A stretch of 64,000 bases of DNA, taken from NCBI GenBank assembly GCA_018343915.1, contig JABRWF010000005.1:4235875-4299874 (forward strand). The letters run 5' to 3'. The position numbers were made by a program, and so were the translations under genes. The notes below the pieces were generated by a model. That model did no database searches, had not been told where the DNA came from, and worked only from the letters and a program-made list of their open reading frames with translations. Below are positions 11,774 to 27,729 of this stretch, piece after piece. The stretch is from Agroathelia rolfsii (taxonomy: Eukaryota > Basidiomycota > Agaricomycetes > Amylocorticiales > Amylocorticiaceae). Numbering within the stretch: the stretch's first letter is position 1; each line of letters begins with the position of its first letter.

Positions 11774-12485
11774 ATGGTCGGTAGAGAATATGCATTTCTT
11801 TGTCTCTCAGAAATTGGGCTCAGCTATTATGTAGGCCGAACAAAAATCTGCGCCCACAAACCCTATGAAGGAGCTTCGTGTTGACAAGCTTGTCATCAGT
11901 GAGCAGCAATTTTTGGTGTAATGCTGATGCCCCATAGAGACTTATAAGCATTCGTTGAATCTTTATAGACATCTCTGTGGGCGAGTCTGGTGATCGTCTC
12001 ACCCGTGCATCAAAAGTTCTTGAACAATTAACGGGCCAAACACCCGTTACATCGAAGGCTCGCTACACTGTTCGCACGTTCGGTATTCGTCGTAACGAAA
12101 AAATTGCTGTCCATGTCACAATTCGTGGGCCCAAGGCTGAAGAGATTCTTGAGCGTGGCCTCAAGGTCAAGGAATACGAATTGCGTCAACGTAACTTCTC
12201 CGATACCGGTAACTTTGGCTTTGGTATCCAGGAGCACATTGATCTTGGTGCCCGATACGACCCTGGCATTGGTATCTTTGGTATGGACTTCTACGTCGTG
12301 ATGGGAAGACCGGGTGCCCGTGTTACAAGGAGGAAGCAGAAGAAGGCTCGCATTGGTTTCTCGCACCGAGTAAAGAAGGAGGAGACAAAGGCGTGGTTCA
12401 AGCAACGTTTCGACGGCATCATCCTCGTAAGTACCTGTAACTTCATTTCAGTCTAACTAGGACTTATTTTGTATGCCAGAAATAA
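11774..12485 (+). CDS. RPL11: 60S ribosomal protein L11 (uL5)
   Basis: Large-subunit protein of the central protuberance, contacting 5S rRNA. Four exons: 11774-11776 (only the ATG), 11835-11898, 11969-12426 and 12480-12485 (Lys and stop). The protein reads [38 protein letters not shown] and on to RFDGIILK, about 175 residues, and is near-identical to fungal L11 in segments such as [19 protein letters not shown] and [15 protein letters not shown] start codon isolated in its own exon, as here, is a familiar layout in ribosomal protein genes. The donor directly after the ATG is GTCGGT. Since no other ATG fits the frame, this start is favoured. Confidence 0.95.
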
Positions 12486-13621
12486 ACGGTTATTTGGTGG
12501 ATCATTACTTATTTCTCCATTCTGTATGCTATACACTCCCTCGAGCATCTCATATGACATTACGCTGGCTATGGACCTCCATGCATGCAGCACGACTGTG
12601 CTTGTACCAACCTTTGATTCCGTAATTGAGTGCTGGCCACAGGCGCTAAGTGTGTCATTCGTCCCATTATTAGTCAAGCTTTATTATGCTGGGAATATTT
12701 TTGCGCACTTACGAAATGACGTTGCATTTCCATTTCATCGATTGATGTTAACTTAATCTTGATCCATGGGATGTGCACATTTCCAGATTCACGTCAGTCA
12801 GTTCTCCCAAGTGAAGGGATGCATACCCTAGTCTCAAATCCGGAAAGTCAAACGTCTTGAGTGCTGGAGCATTTTCTATCAAATTCAATTGCATACTATC
12901 TTAGTTAAGAAGAATAGGGTCACTTTATTAAGTACCATGTTGCTTCAAAGATACTTGTCAATTTGCGAATGTAAGCTACGGGTGAGGTCAATGAGGGCTG
13001 ATCTTATGAAACCGGAAATAAATGTGGAAATCAGGATCATACTATATACTGTTCAGCAGGATAGTCATTAGTGATTTGTTACCTCAGTGTTACACTTGAA
13101 CACCGCTCTAATCAACCCTATCCATAATCCTTGTTACTGTGCGCATGTAGTTATGACTTGGCTGGACAGCGGAGTTCTATACCCGAAGGAGCGCTTAGCT
13201 ATAGAGCGTTCAGCACCGCTGCAGGAGCGCCTACCAGCAGATGTGATATATCTACGAGGGGCAGCGCGCAGTCTAGGCCCAGTATGATTGGTCTTCACAG
13301 GTAAGTTTTTTAAAACATGAAGTTTATTCTGATTGGCCAAACGACATGATGACTCAGACAAGGAAGGATAAAGAGGGACTAGAGAAGGCACCACTGATAA
13401 TCATATAATCCAATCTCCTTAGAGGGCAAGTTGTTCAGACTCGAGAGCGACAACTTACCATATCCGGGCTCGGCGTTCACAGTCATCGAAGCACGAGACC
13501 CGCGGTCGGACCATGACTTTACGGACACTGCATTATTATAAAAGGCAGATGGATTGCCTCCATATTGGCACACAAGCCTCTTGGTTCCCTTTCAACTTAC
13601 TACTACTACTACTATACGCAT
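12486..13621. promoter_or_regulatory. Intergenic; TATA box and CTA repeat before the flavin monooxygenase
   Basis: The first kilobase shows no gene. Close to the next gene a clear TATAAAAG lies at 13537-13544, 78 bases before the ATG, and a short (CTA)n repeat at about 13597-13612 forms the leader just before the start. Confidence 0.55.
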
Positions 13622-16291
<2,670 letters not shown>

Positions 16292-16485
16292 TGATTTGGA
16301 GATGTATGGGAATTGGAGGGTACTCTTTTCTCTTGATTAAAACTAACAATGGCATGTTTTTTTCTATCGACGTACAATATGATGAGATGGTATAATACAT
16401 AAAAACTGGAGCTTAAAACAGAAAGATGATTGATAAGATGAGATGAAATCAGCACAAGTACGCAAGGGAAGTATGCGGCGTATCA

Positions 16486-19142
16486 TCATTTGCGTCCCAT
16501 GGGTGCGGCCTCCTCACTATCCACTGGAACTCTACGAGCACCACCACCTCTGTTCACTGGAAGCTTTCCCTGCATTGCCTTTGCTTTGGCCATAGCTAAT
16601 ACTGCGGCCTTGGCTTTTGGGCTTCTGGGAGCTGATGAGGTAACATTACGACCAATATTGATGGTTTTTTCTTTCTCCTTAGAACGACTACCGGTGATAG
16701 CAGTCGTCCTTGACGAGCTTGCATTTGCCTTTTCTTTGTCGACAGTCGGGGCCAGCCGTGTACCCTGCACGCTGAAAACTGGTGCTGTACGCTGATGTAC
16801 CAACCCTGCTCTAGGAGCGGCGCCCTTACCCTTAAGTGAAGGCTTAGGCAACTCCCCGAGAGCTGGCCCAGGAGCCCCAGATGATACAAGAGGTAGCCGA
16901 AGATCAGCAGTTACAAGATCGTCGTCGTCATCATCTACTTCTTCGTCTTCTTCAGCGAGAGCATCCATAAGTTCAACAGGGCTACCGGGTGAGTTGCCAA
17001 GCATGAGGATGCGACTCAATGGACTCGGTCTAGCAGGCGAATATGCGTGCGTCATTCCTCGTGCGAAAGGTTTTGCAACGGGGAAAGAGCGGTGCGTTGG
17101 TGTCTTGGGCGGTACGGCCGGTGGTGGAGCAGACGTAGACGGAATGTCCTTTCCGGCTGGTCCCGACTCATCTAAGAACGGATTTTCAGCCTCGCTGGCA
17201 GGTGTATCCTTGTGCGTGTTGGGCGGTGATACTAGGAAGCCCTGCTTAGGAGGTAAAGAAGACTCTGGTGAAGGGGGAGGCAGGCTAAAAGCTGTTGGTA
17301 AAAAGCTTTGTGATAATACGTTGGAGGGATCGGCGTCAGTGGAAGACACTTGGATCAGTTCGGTCTCATAAGCAAGATCAGTTTGGTTGGGGAGACTGGG
17401 CCCGAGTGCGCCACTGATTGAGCGAGATGTACGAGTCTTCTTGCTAAAGCCCACTTTTCCTACGGTTATTTTGGCTTTTTGAGGGGATTTACGGGGAGAT
17501 TTTTGTCGTGGAGGCTGCGACAGTCCTGTTTGTAAGCTAGTATGCTTTGCCGTGCGCTGAGATGAGAGAGGAGGATCATCTGAAACTGTTTCCACTTGTT
17601 GGGACCGCCATGCGCGCATCTCATCATCTGGCTTCAAACGCTTGACCTAGCGAATATAAGTTGAATGCACATACAGCAAAAAATGATTGCATTACCTCAA
17701 TCTTTGTCGCCTCTTGTTCAAGATGTGTGGCCTCCTCTAACATTTTGCGGTTGTCTTCTTCCAGCTCACGTTGCGAAAGCTGAGTGCGCCGCATTTCTTC
17801 CTTCAATGATTTCGAAGGTATTTGACCGTTATTGTCGTCTTTCGTCGTAGAAGCAGAAATACTCTCTTCAGAGGACCCTCGATTCGAAGCGGAGGGTACC
17901 GCTTTTCGTGCTGTTTCTGGTTGATTGAAGCATGAGTGATTGGTTGAAGAAATTGATACTCGCAAGACTTAACCGAGGTCGCGACGAAGGGTACGGATGA
18001 CAACCTGTAGCTTGGTAATCTCAGTTGCATCAATTGAAGCATTTGCAGAAGACTTGTGGGCAGTCAATCCAGGTTCCAAATGAGTGTTTGCTTCAGATAG
18101 CAGCCTAATGGATCCTCGAATTGAGTTGAAAATAGCCATCATCTTTTCCTTGGAGGCTCCAGCTGGTGCAGTAGGAAATAAGTCAGTCAGGGTGAAAGGT
18201 ATAGGCTGGTCAATAAATGAGTCGGAGGGACCGGTAGCACCGTAAGATAGACATTACCTCGGGACCTTGATGGATTGAAAGACTGTTTAGACGATACAAG
18301 ACATCTTGGGCCTCATTGTACGCGCTTACGACCAACTTTCGTAAATACAAATTCTCATCAGCGAGTTGTGAGCGGGAAGATTCTGCATCGTCCAGCGCGG
18401 CATCTAGGAGACTCCTGCTTCTTCCATCTATAGCAGAGCCCGCGCTAACGACAAGATTTGCGCAGCGAATACCAGCAGATACAGTAGTTAGTTTAGATTG
18501 CGAGTCTGCAAGCTTCGTCCATCTTTCAACCATGCGCTCGATCTCCTTTTCTTTCTTCTTAATCTCTGTCTGATGGGCGGCACGGACACCTTGTATGGCT
18601 GTCCGTGATCGCTGAAGCTCAGCTGTGGTGTGCCGATTTGCATCCTCGGCGATTTGCAGTGACTTTGTACATGAACTAGAACGAGGTCAATGTCACGCGA
18701 ATGAGGCGCCATTTAGAGACATACGCCAACTTGGACTTGTGAAGATTGGCTTCGCGCTCAGAGGAAGCTACTTTTTCTTTGGCTGACTGATGCATGGATG
18801 AGAGCCTCTCATACTCGTAGGATAATGTTCTTAGTCTTGTACTTAGGTCTTCTGTTCTAGATAGATCTTCCTGCACAAGATGGACACCGTCTACTTCATA
18901 GAGGAAGAGGAACATGTATGTGATGTACGCACTACTCGTTGACCGAGCATGGATAGCAGGCACTTGACGACCTTGTCACTGTCTGCGTTTGATAGGCCAT
19001 CGAGGGATATACCCTTGCCTTTGGTAAAGCCGTGTGAGAGAAGCTGAGCGTTGATATATTGGAGACTAGAGGATGATATCTCTCCAAATTCTGAATTGGA
19101 TTCAGATGCATGGGGGCTGGGTGTCATCGCTGCAGAGGCCAT
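16486..19142 (-). CDS. SSX2IP/Msd1-like (ADIP domain) coiled-coil protein
   Basis: Reading from ATG 19142 (CACAATGGC), an N-terminal conserved block (SSSLQYINAQLLSHGFTKGK, SDKVVKCLLSMLGQRV) is followed by long coiled coils (EDLSTRLRTLSYEYERLSSMHQ, AAHQTEIKKKEKEIERMVERW, EEMRRTQLSQRELEEDNRKML) and a Ser/Pro-rich, basic tail rich in KSPRKSPQKAK-type sequence with an acidic EEDEEVDDDDDD patch. The order fits the Afadin/alpha-actinin-binding (ADIP) family, to which fission yeast Msd1 and human SSX2IP belong; these anchor microtubule minus ends at spindle poles. About 800 residues. The family call rests on the N-terminal block and domain order; the spindle role is inferred. Confidence 0.65.
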
Positions 19143-19855
19143 TGTGGAAGAGATGGGCTCGATGACCGGGTGCTGCAGTAGGTGGGTGCCAGTGTTACCG
19201 GTGAATATAAATGGTCTCGTTCGTCTTCTCATCACGTGATCGTTACGTATCACGTGATCATGCAACTGCCTCCAATGACTTTACATTACTTGCTGTATAT
19301 GCATTAATATAATATTGCCATGTCCCTTGTACGGTGTGATGGTGGTTTTGCTTTTTAAAAAGAGAGATAGTGATGAAAATGAAGGAATCAATAAACAAAG
19401 CGTGGCAAGTAAGTAGAGTGTACATTTAGTAACAGACTACTACAACACTTGACTTGTGTACTCTTGCCTAATACTGGCATCACTTGCTCGTTAACGTTGA
19501 TCTACTCCTGGCTGCTATCACGCACCCCTCATTATTCTCTGTCGTCCCCTGGGCTGATATTCTTCTTCACCTCTCACTCTCATCTCCATCTTCTCCCCCC
19601 GTCCTGCATCTCCCTCTCGTGGCTTTCCCCGCCGCCTCCGCTGCGGCTTACTCAGTGACGCCTCCCGCAGTGTTCTTCATCTTTCCCCGTCTCCTCAACT
19701 CGCTTTGTACCATATTTGCAACTCCATTACGTTCATGCCCGGTCTCACAACCGCATCGACCTCTCCAGGTCCATCTTCCCATTTTCGTGCGTTTCCTTCC
19801 ATTGCCAACCCCATCATACTCACATTCCCCAGCCACCGTCAGATCCCGAGATGAT
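19143..19855. promoter_or_regulatory. Divergent promoter with two CACGTG boxes
   Basis: Two identical TCACGTGATC elements (CACGTG at 19233-19238 and 19251-19256) lie 18 bases apart, about 90-115 bases upstream of the ADIP-type gene start. CACGTG is the binding site of bHLH factors such as Cbf1. The remaining 600 bases include a long CT-rich stretch (19540-19640) upstream of the deubiquitinase. Confidence 0.6.
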
Positions 19856-22800
19856 ATGACTACCGCAAACGCCATCAAGGACAAGGCAAAGGAAGACGCA
19901 CACAGAATTGCCCGCGGCGCCACTTCCAAGGCCTTGCTCAACGTAGCGCGCATCCAGACAGCAAAGTCTCGTGAAGCAGAGCTCGCAGGAGACCTCAGAT
20001 CGGCATTGGCATGTGCAACTAGAGCAGCCAGCCTCATAACCATGTTCATGGAATCTTCCGAGTACGAGGCAGAACAAAAACAGTTGGGTCAGAAGGGCTC
20101 ACTTCATCAGGCCTTGATTGAATTTCGCCAGGTGTGCGATCCCGCTGTTAGCTCCGAATATTATCATAGCACTTTGGACTTACATATAAATCCATACAGC
20201 ACGACGGCTCCGATCTTATTGAGAGAATGCAATCCTTAGATGCCAAACTCACGCAAACGGAACAGAAGTGTGTTCAACATATTCACGTCTCCCTTTAGAA
20301 CTGTTCTTAACCCAAGTCATCAGTGCGAATTCCGAGCCTGCACGGAAACCGGCAGGAACAAGCATTGCGGACCGTATGCGTGCCCTACAGGAGAATGGTC
20401 TTGAAGTCAGCGCAACAAAGCGCTTCTCCCGTGATCTTAAGCTACCTTCCGTTCCCCAGTCTCCGCCTGGTGCAAGAAGACCCCAAATCATATCCCAGCC
20501 ATCAAGCACAACTACATCTGTAGCGCCTCTCCCAGCTGTATCTAGTCGATCCACGTCATCTGTACCATCGACGCCAATCTTGTCCGCCCCTACGCCGCCC
20601 CTCCATGTACTTGTACCAACTTCAAGTCTAGGTCCTCCATCTCCAACCTCGTCTACCTCTTCATCACCCAAGCTAGACGAAGTTGAATTTTCCCAGAATT
20701 TCCCTCCTATTGATGAACTGGATGGACTCGCTAATCTCCAAATCGGTTCCATGACCAACGCCACCTCGAACAACCAACCTGTATCATCAACATCCGTTTT
20801 CAATCCACTCCCTCTACGCTCCTCCGAAACAGGCACAAAGCCCCCAAGTCGGCCAATCTCACCTAGTATACTGTCCAATGGCCGCCCTGAATCGCCGTTA
20901 ACTTCACCAAGGTCGCCCACGATTGTCAAGAAACCTTCTGGCCTTGGTTTCAGCTCCTTCCCGCCTCCTGATCCCCCTTCATCAGCAACAAAGCCTTTTT
21001 CTGCACAATGGTCCTCCTTGCCTACATCTCCTCCTTTACCGTCCAAGTCCCTCAATAGTTCTGCCTCTCATCCTCTTCCAATGTCTAATCTGATTGATCC
21101 ACGGACTCTGCGTGATTATCTTTCCGCATCCACATCTCGGTTGAATATTCTCCTGATAGATGTACGGACGCGGGAAAAATTCCAGCAGGAGCGTATTAAG
21201 GCCCCCACAATCATGTGCTTAGAACCCTCGATCCTGGAAAGAGAGAGGTAGTGTCAGATAAGTCATCCCATCTTGATCTCACTAACAAACTTTCTTCATT
21301 CAGAGTCGACGGGGAAATGCTTGAGGATGCGCTTTGCTTAGGGCCCAAGGAAGAGCTATCGTTGTTCCAAACCCGTGACATATTCGACTTGATAGTTCTT
21401 TACGATGATGCTTCGGAGACATTTGGTCCCTCTAACTCATACATGTCGATTCTTACTCGGGCTATATACGAGAACGCCTTCCGAAAGTTCTTGAAGAATA
21501 TGCCGGCGCTTCTTGTCGGTGGTTTGTATGCATGGAAACGTGATGTGGGTGTAGATTATCTTGAGGTGGCTTTATCCGTCCTCGCGCAGCAGCCTTCTAG
21601 CAACGGTCAAGTAAATACGACAGTAAATTTCACTTCAACAAGTGCCTCCATGCCACACCCTACCCCATTACCCCCAAGTATACAATGGACAACGTCTAGC
21701 GCATCAAGCTCGGCTGCGTTAGCTTCTATGTCGCATGCCTCTTCTTCAAGTCATTCAAGCTCTCGACCTCGCGCGGATACTACGCCTCAACCACCTGTTT
21801 CTTTCCCTAGTAGTGTGAGGCACTCAATAGATGTTACCTCACCGAGGTATGCACCATTTCTTTTCTTTCTTCGACCTCTATGTAGTATGCTAATTCGAAG
21901 CCAGGACACAGCACCTCTCGTATGGCGCGAAGAGTATCAATGGCTTCTCCGAGACGCCATCACCTGTCCCGAGGTGGAGGGACTCCATATCGCACTCGCC
22001 CAGCCCTTTGCCGCCTTCAGTACCTGAGAATGTATGTACTTCTGTTCGTTCTGGAACTTTCAGGGTTTTCTCAGTCCTTCTAGTCCATTGCGCAGCCTTA
22101 CATGAATGGAATAACCTCAAAATTCAATGGCCCCGTCCAATACCCTTCAACACCATTTAGCCACTCTAGTACTAGAATTGATATGGTCTCCCCGCCACCA
22201 CCTGCTTCTATCAACCCAGTACTATCTCGGAGGCGTAGCGATTATATCGATCAATCGCAAGAGGCGCTTGGAAATCATGCTTCTCGGCCGCCTATCGGAT
22301 ACCCAGAACTTCAGGTTTTGCGCCCGCCACCAGCAGTTGCATCGTCTGTTCTCGAACGGCAACAGACCCGTCCACCACCTCCGATACAGGCACCGCCGCC
22401 ACCACTATCAACTCTGAAGCTACAAACAGAGTATCCGCCAACATACTGGGGTGACGTAGACGTTGGCATGTCGGGTTTGCAGAACCTGGGGAATACTTGC
22501 TACATGAGTTCCACACTCCAGTGCTTGAGTGCAACCGTGCCGTTTGCAAACTTTTTCAAAGGTGGGCTGGTTCTGTACTTTTTTTTGTGCCAGTAAAGCT
22601 GAAGATCTTTCTAGACAATCGATATCAGACAAGCATCAACATGGTCAACCCGTTAGGCCACAAAGGGACTCTAGCAACGGCGTTTGCGCATATGCTACGG
22701 AGTATGTGGCAGTCACAACCGAAGGACAGACGATATTTGGATCCTCGGCAATTTCGAGTAAGTTACTTCAGAGATCTCGTCTTCCCTAGAGCTCATCCTT

Positions 22801-23912
22801 GACATCACCAGGCAGCAATAGTGCATGTAGCGAGCCAATTCGCTGGTAAAGATCAGCATGATTCGCAAGAATTCCTCAGCATCCTACTGGATGGCCTCCA
22901 TGAAGACTTAAATCGGGTGCTGCGTAAGCCAGAGCATGTGGTAACCAAGGAACGAGAAGAGGAGTTAGAGCGTCTACCTCAACCTATTGCAAGTGATCAA
23001 GAATGGACGATATATCGCATGCGGAATGATAGCGTCATAGTCGACTTCTTTCAGGGCCAGTTCCGTAATCGAATGCAGTGCTTGACGTGCAATCAGGTAT
23101 GTTGCGCATTCACCCATATTCATATATTTATTTTAATTCGTGCTTCAGACTTCCACGACGTATAACGCCTTCATGTATCTGACATTACCAGTGCCGGAGC
23201 ATAAAAGGTCAGCTTCACTTAAGGAATGCTTGGATTTATTTGTGAAGAAAGAAGTGATGGAAAAAGAAGAGTCTTGGTATATATTTTTCTTTGAAGCCTA
23301 TTCAGCGCGTTGATTCAGTCCGCTTTAGGCATTGTCCCAAATGCAAGAGCTTGCGTCGCGCAACCAAGCAATTATCACTCTCACGACTGCCTCCTGTGTT
23401 GTTGATACATTTAAAACGGTTCTCTTTTACTCCTGGCTCGGCCACTCGAGAGTTCTCCGACAAAGTTAAGACACTCGTTGATTTTCCATTGAGGGGCTTG
23501 GACCTTACGGATCATATGCCGCCTCCATTGCCTGCCGGCGCAGACAAAATGCAACTCAATGAGGGTCGTCCTATGTCTGCAGATGATCCGCGAGTTCAAA
23601 CCCCGCCTTACCGCTACGACCTGTATGGAGTCGCAAATCATCACAGTCAAGATACGCAACAAGGCCATTGTAAGTCTACTGTATGCTGAGGACGCCCTAT
23701 GATCTAACTTGGTGCAGATACGGCTTACGTTGCGTCCCGGGGTCAGTGGTATGTTTGTAATGATAGCGCAATCGACGAATTGAGCTCAAGTCAAGTAGTG
23801 GTATGTTTTTTTTCTGTTCCCTACCTAATCGTTTTGCTAACACTATCATTGGATACTTTCTTTTCAGACAAATCATGCTTATATTTTGTTCTACAAGAGG
23901 ATCAAGTGCTAG
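19856..23912 (+). CDS. Ubiquitin C-terminal hydrolase, MIT-rhodanese-USP (Doa4/Ubp4/USP8 type)
   Basis: Cysteine protease that strips ubiquitin from cargo at endosomes. An N-terminal MIT-like three-helix segment (ARIQTAKSREAELAGDLRSALACATRAASLI), a Ser/Pro-rich linker, a rhodanese-like domain (LRDYLSASTSRLNILLIDVR through LLVGGLYAWKRDVG), another Pro-rich linker, and the USP domain. The Cys box is GLQNLGNTCYMSSTLQCL, followed by KDQHDSQEFLSILLDGLHED, the zinc knuckle CLTC...CPKC, and the His box QQGHYTAYV with WYVCNDSAI. The rhodanese active-site loop reads VLYDDAS and lacks the catalytic Cys, as in USP8 and Doa4, where it serves binding. The last exon encodes TNHAYILFYKRIKC. Start chosen at 19856, the first in-frame ATG. 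About 1,100 residues. Confidence 0.93.
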
Positions 23913-24052
23913 GGATACCCTTAATTATCTGTCATACTGTTGGATTCTTCATCTTTTTATTCTATTTTTCAATTCTACACTCGCACATTTACCAACTTCA
24001 ACTCATCCATGCATGTTACTAATAATACCAAATCCCGAAATTATGTACATCG

Positions 24053-27000
24053 TTATAATTCCCTCTCTGACCCGTCCCAATTTCCCTTTGGGATGCCCAT
24101 CCTAAAGTGACATGCATGGCACATCCACATGCCTGGGAACTTATAGAAATAAGGAGAATATGCCGTGCGGCATTTGTAACAACAAACGTCATCTAGATCA
24201 CATGATTTTTCTAGGGGCTGCGGTAGCGATAATACTTCGTCGAGTCGCTTTGCTTTGCGTAGTAAGGCATGAGCTTCTTCAACTGGCGCTTGCTTATATA
24301 TAGAACAATAATGTTGCAATGCAGTCTACATCCACAAGTTACGGTTATTTTAAATGGATTCCACAAGAAATGTGGATAGACACACACCTGTCCTGAATTG
24401 CCATCTAACGCGCATATGTCGTATATGTCGCGTTGTTGTATATCGTGCTCACGACACAATACAACGGCAGACATAACTCCAGTTTCTCCGCGGAATGTAG
24501 TCAATATCGCAGTATCCCGGCGACTGCTCTTGACCTAAGGATTGTGATGAGCAGGCGCAGTAGTGGCATTGAAGCAGCATTTGCTAACCGGATGGATCTC
24601 GAAACCAAACCTAAAACCATGATCCCATGCACAACATACATGGAATTGCTGAGGGCACTGATAACATCGAATGATAGCACCGTCCATTTCACTGCACAAT
24701 CCGCATTTCTATGACCGTTATTGAACAACATTGTTTCGAGACATTGACAAAGAGCTCACAGCAAGCCATCTCCCTTTGGGAACTACACTAACACCTTCAA
24801 CTAGTCGCATCCGAGCTGTGTCCGTAAATGTTACCTCTGGTACGAAGACAGAGCAGAGGAGGTGCACCCATCCCTGTCCTTCAGTAGGCTTGCAGGCGCG
24901 CAGGAAGGATTCGACAGGCTGTCCGAAGTCCGTGCTCGTACCTTGAGAGCCCTTTGCGCGGGGACAAAGAAGACAATTATGATTCTATGTGTAAGATTCA
25001 GCAAAAATTAACCTCCGACATGCTATCCGCTTACAAGAGACGATTCAAGTGTCTTCTCGTTCTGACATATATCACACAACCAAGAAGTTGAACATTCGGA
25101 ATTTGTCACAGCGCTCAGACCATTGACGCCTGGTTCTAGAACTTAGATTCGGTTGTTGTAATGAAGGATCATAGATACGCACTAGTATGAAGACGCAAGG
25201 GGCATCGCTGGCATTTCAGGACTTCCTTTGTCGATCCGCTCTTGTGGCACGCCATACAGCGATATTGTGTCGCCGATCCTAGAGGAGAAGGGGACAAAGT
25301 TCCGGAATTGGTCTGGTAAACATTAAGGATGCTCAACAACGAATATAAAGGTAAAAGAGTCCATAATAAACACCTTGACTCTCTTTGAAATAGGTCCAAC
25401 AAGAGGAGTTCCTTCGCGTTTTTCTTTGTCGACCTTCGGGGGCTTAGGGAGGGGTAGCATCTCCTCCTGAGGCCGGCTGATGTTTAAGTCAGCGTACTTC
25501 CTCCAGTTATCACCGCAAGTATCGCATAGAACATCGGATTGAAGTCCTTTGGGAGCCCTCCACCATATACCTGAATCATGCCGGGAGCAAGCACCGCAAA
25601 ACATGTCAGGTTCAGGAACGAGAATGACTGAGTCCTCGTCATCAGATACAGCGGGAGCAACCTTCGATGCTGGCAAATCGAGGCCGGATTTACGCAAATC
25701 CCTTACATAGGCGTTCTCATCTTTGAGCTTAGAACTATAGTCTCGTTAAAATATGATTTAGGTCTGCTTTCTGCCAAACCTACTTTTTCCAATGCCCATA
25801 GAATCGAACAACCTCCGGCATTGTTCGGGTACGCACTTCCTCCTGAACAGCTCTCAGCTCAGGCCCATGCATTTGAATAGCATCCTCAAATCGTCCAATT
25901 TCATCAGCTGTCCATTCGAGATCGATGACACGGGTTTCATTCATCTTCCACTGTTGTCTTATCAGCTCTCTCGTATCAAAAAGGATCAAAAGAGAGACCT
26001 TTTCTAGACGTTTGATTGACATGAGGTTGACGAGCGAGAAGGGTTGATTGTTATGAAAGGCGTAGGACAGTCGTCGAACGTACTCCGTAAGGAGATCAAC
26101 ACTGGGCCCAGCATTGGAGCGTTGCAGAGTTGCTTCAACTTTCAGATGTGTCAGAAAAAAGGGAAAGTTTCCAGGTAAAGATAGAGTCACCTTCATCTAC
26201 TACAATATGATAGGCGTGGGGAATTCAAATTAATATCCAACATAAAGGGAGAAAAAAAATCTCCACCTTGATCGTCAGGCATATGTACTACAGAGCTCAA
26301 TAGCTCTATTGTCGAATCCCCGCCTCTTTCGTCATGGTCTACCTTGACAGTTTAGCAAGTGTTGTAATGAAATATAATACTCAGAACAGACGCATTAAAG
26401 ATACATCAGTACCGGTGCTTCCAGGTGGTGGTGGTATATTGGTCTGATATCTTGGACCAACCCGAGTGACCGAGCGAGGGAAAATGAGATCGTCAGGGTC
26501 TAGATCAATGATAAGTATCTTGAAATTTGTAAATGTGTTTCAAACAAACCCAGTGTGTCCTCCGCAACAGTGTATTGGCTGGATTGAACTGAGTATCACG
26601 TGAATGAAATATATGAAAAACATTAGTCCTAACCCGAAATATCGGAACGGCCACCCCCGGAAGCATCTAATCTCCATGTTCTCCTCTCGCTCGGCTTGCA
26701 ACCTGTCCTTGCGTGGCCGACCCCTTGATCGTGGCGCAGGCGCATTGCTCTTTGGTGGCCTTGTGACAGCATTGGGTTGCGCGGGTGTTGCATGACGAGC
26801 AGCACCTCGCAAATCAACCTCTTCTTCGTGTCTACGAGAGCATGGAGCACAGGTCCACCCATAGCCACGCGACGGCTTTGCTAACAACGGTGGTTGCACA
26901 CATGCCATATGAAAGAAATTCTTGCATCGATCGCACTGCACCGTGTCTGGGCTAATCGAAAATATTAGAAGGAATTTTGGGGTTGTAACTATCATTCCTT

Positions 27001-27729
27001 ACTTTGCACACCATTCCGAACAAGTTGCACATGTGCGGAGGGTGTCTGTAAGATCGGGTACAACCTCTTTTTCCGCAACAACATATTCGTAACGGGATAT
27101 TAATGTGTCGCGAACATGTGCTGGAACTGTAGCGGGATTGGAACAAAAAATCTCACAATACAGATTAAGCAGAGAAACAGCCTACCGTTGCGCACATCGG
27201 TACTTTGAATAACTTCAAATTCTTTCTTGATATAAGGATCAAATAATCGGGTAAAATAAAAACGGTCAGGCCGTTTTTTCCATCCAGCTAAGTCGGAAAT
27301 CTTGTCCCGGTGCATCACATAGCAACGTGATCTGAGCTGAGATATTTCGCAAACCTCTGAGTAAATGGCAGCAAGGAGAACACGAGCATCGGCAACAGGC
27401 CGGTCTGAAACATCTGAAGGTCTATAATACCAAGCCAGACGCACACGAGTATAATACTCATGTGATGAAGGAGTCTCTCCAGCGTGACGATGAGAAGAGA
27501 TATTTTTTTCATCTTCTGCCTTCGATGAGGGTAGGAATTCCATAATTCGTGCAACGGAGTAAGGAGTACCATCTCGTACTGACCATGTCGGTGAACAATA
27601 AACGTGATCTAAAAAATACGGTTTGAGCACAAATCACTTACAAATATATAACATAGACCTTTTACCGTTTATTTTAACCTGCTCCCCGTTCTTGAGAGTA
27701 ATATGTGATGGGATACCAGTGGGTGACAT
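24053..27729 (-). CDS. Snt2-like chromatin protein (BAH, PHD, SANT, GATA finger, ePHD)
   Basis: Reading from ATG 27729 (MSPTGIPSHITLKNGEQVKI): a BAH domain (DHVYCSPTWSVRDGTPYSVARIMEF, RLAWYYRPSDVSDRP, DLAGWKKRPDRFYFTRLFDPY), a PHD finger (CDRCKNFFHMACVQPPL, GYGWTCAPC), a basic AT-hook-like GRPRKDR, a SANT-type helix bundle (LEWTADEIGRFEDAIQMHGPEL, VVRFYGHWKK), a GATA-like finger (CGACSRHDSGIWWRAPKG, CDTCGDNWRKY), then a second PHD and an extended PHD (CLLCPRAKGS, GWVHLLCSVFVPEV, CQLC-type pairs, FHVCCAWDHG), and a final CYKCRTAYSPYFYKFPGMWMCHACHF finger. This order is that of Snt2, part of an H3K4-demethylase/deacetylase complex in yeasts. The gene has more than ten short introns; those in the 3' half are the hardest to place. 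Confidence 0.8.

Noticed and set aside
12889..13071. Small open frame downstream of RPL11
   Set aside because: No domain, no splice support, and base composition like the surrounding intergenic DNA.
13134..13394. Possible gene on the minus strand before the monooxygenase
   Set aside because: Open frame without conserved segments; better explained as promoter DNA.
16994..17371. 125-codon open frame on the plus strand
   Set aside because: Antisense of the Ser/Pro-rich tail of the ADIP-type protein.
20249..21055. 268-codon open frame on the minus strand
   Set aside because: Antisense of the Ser/Pro-rich linker of the deubiquitinase; low-complexity codons give long chance frames. Gly/Asp-rich with no recognisable fold.
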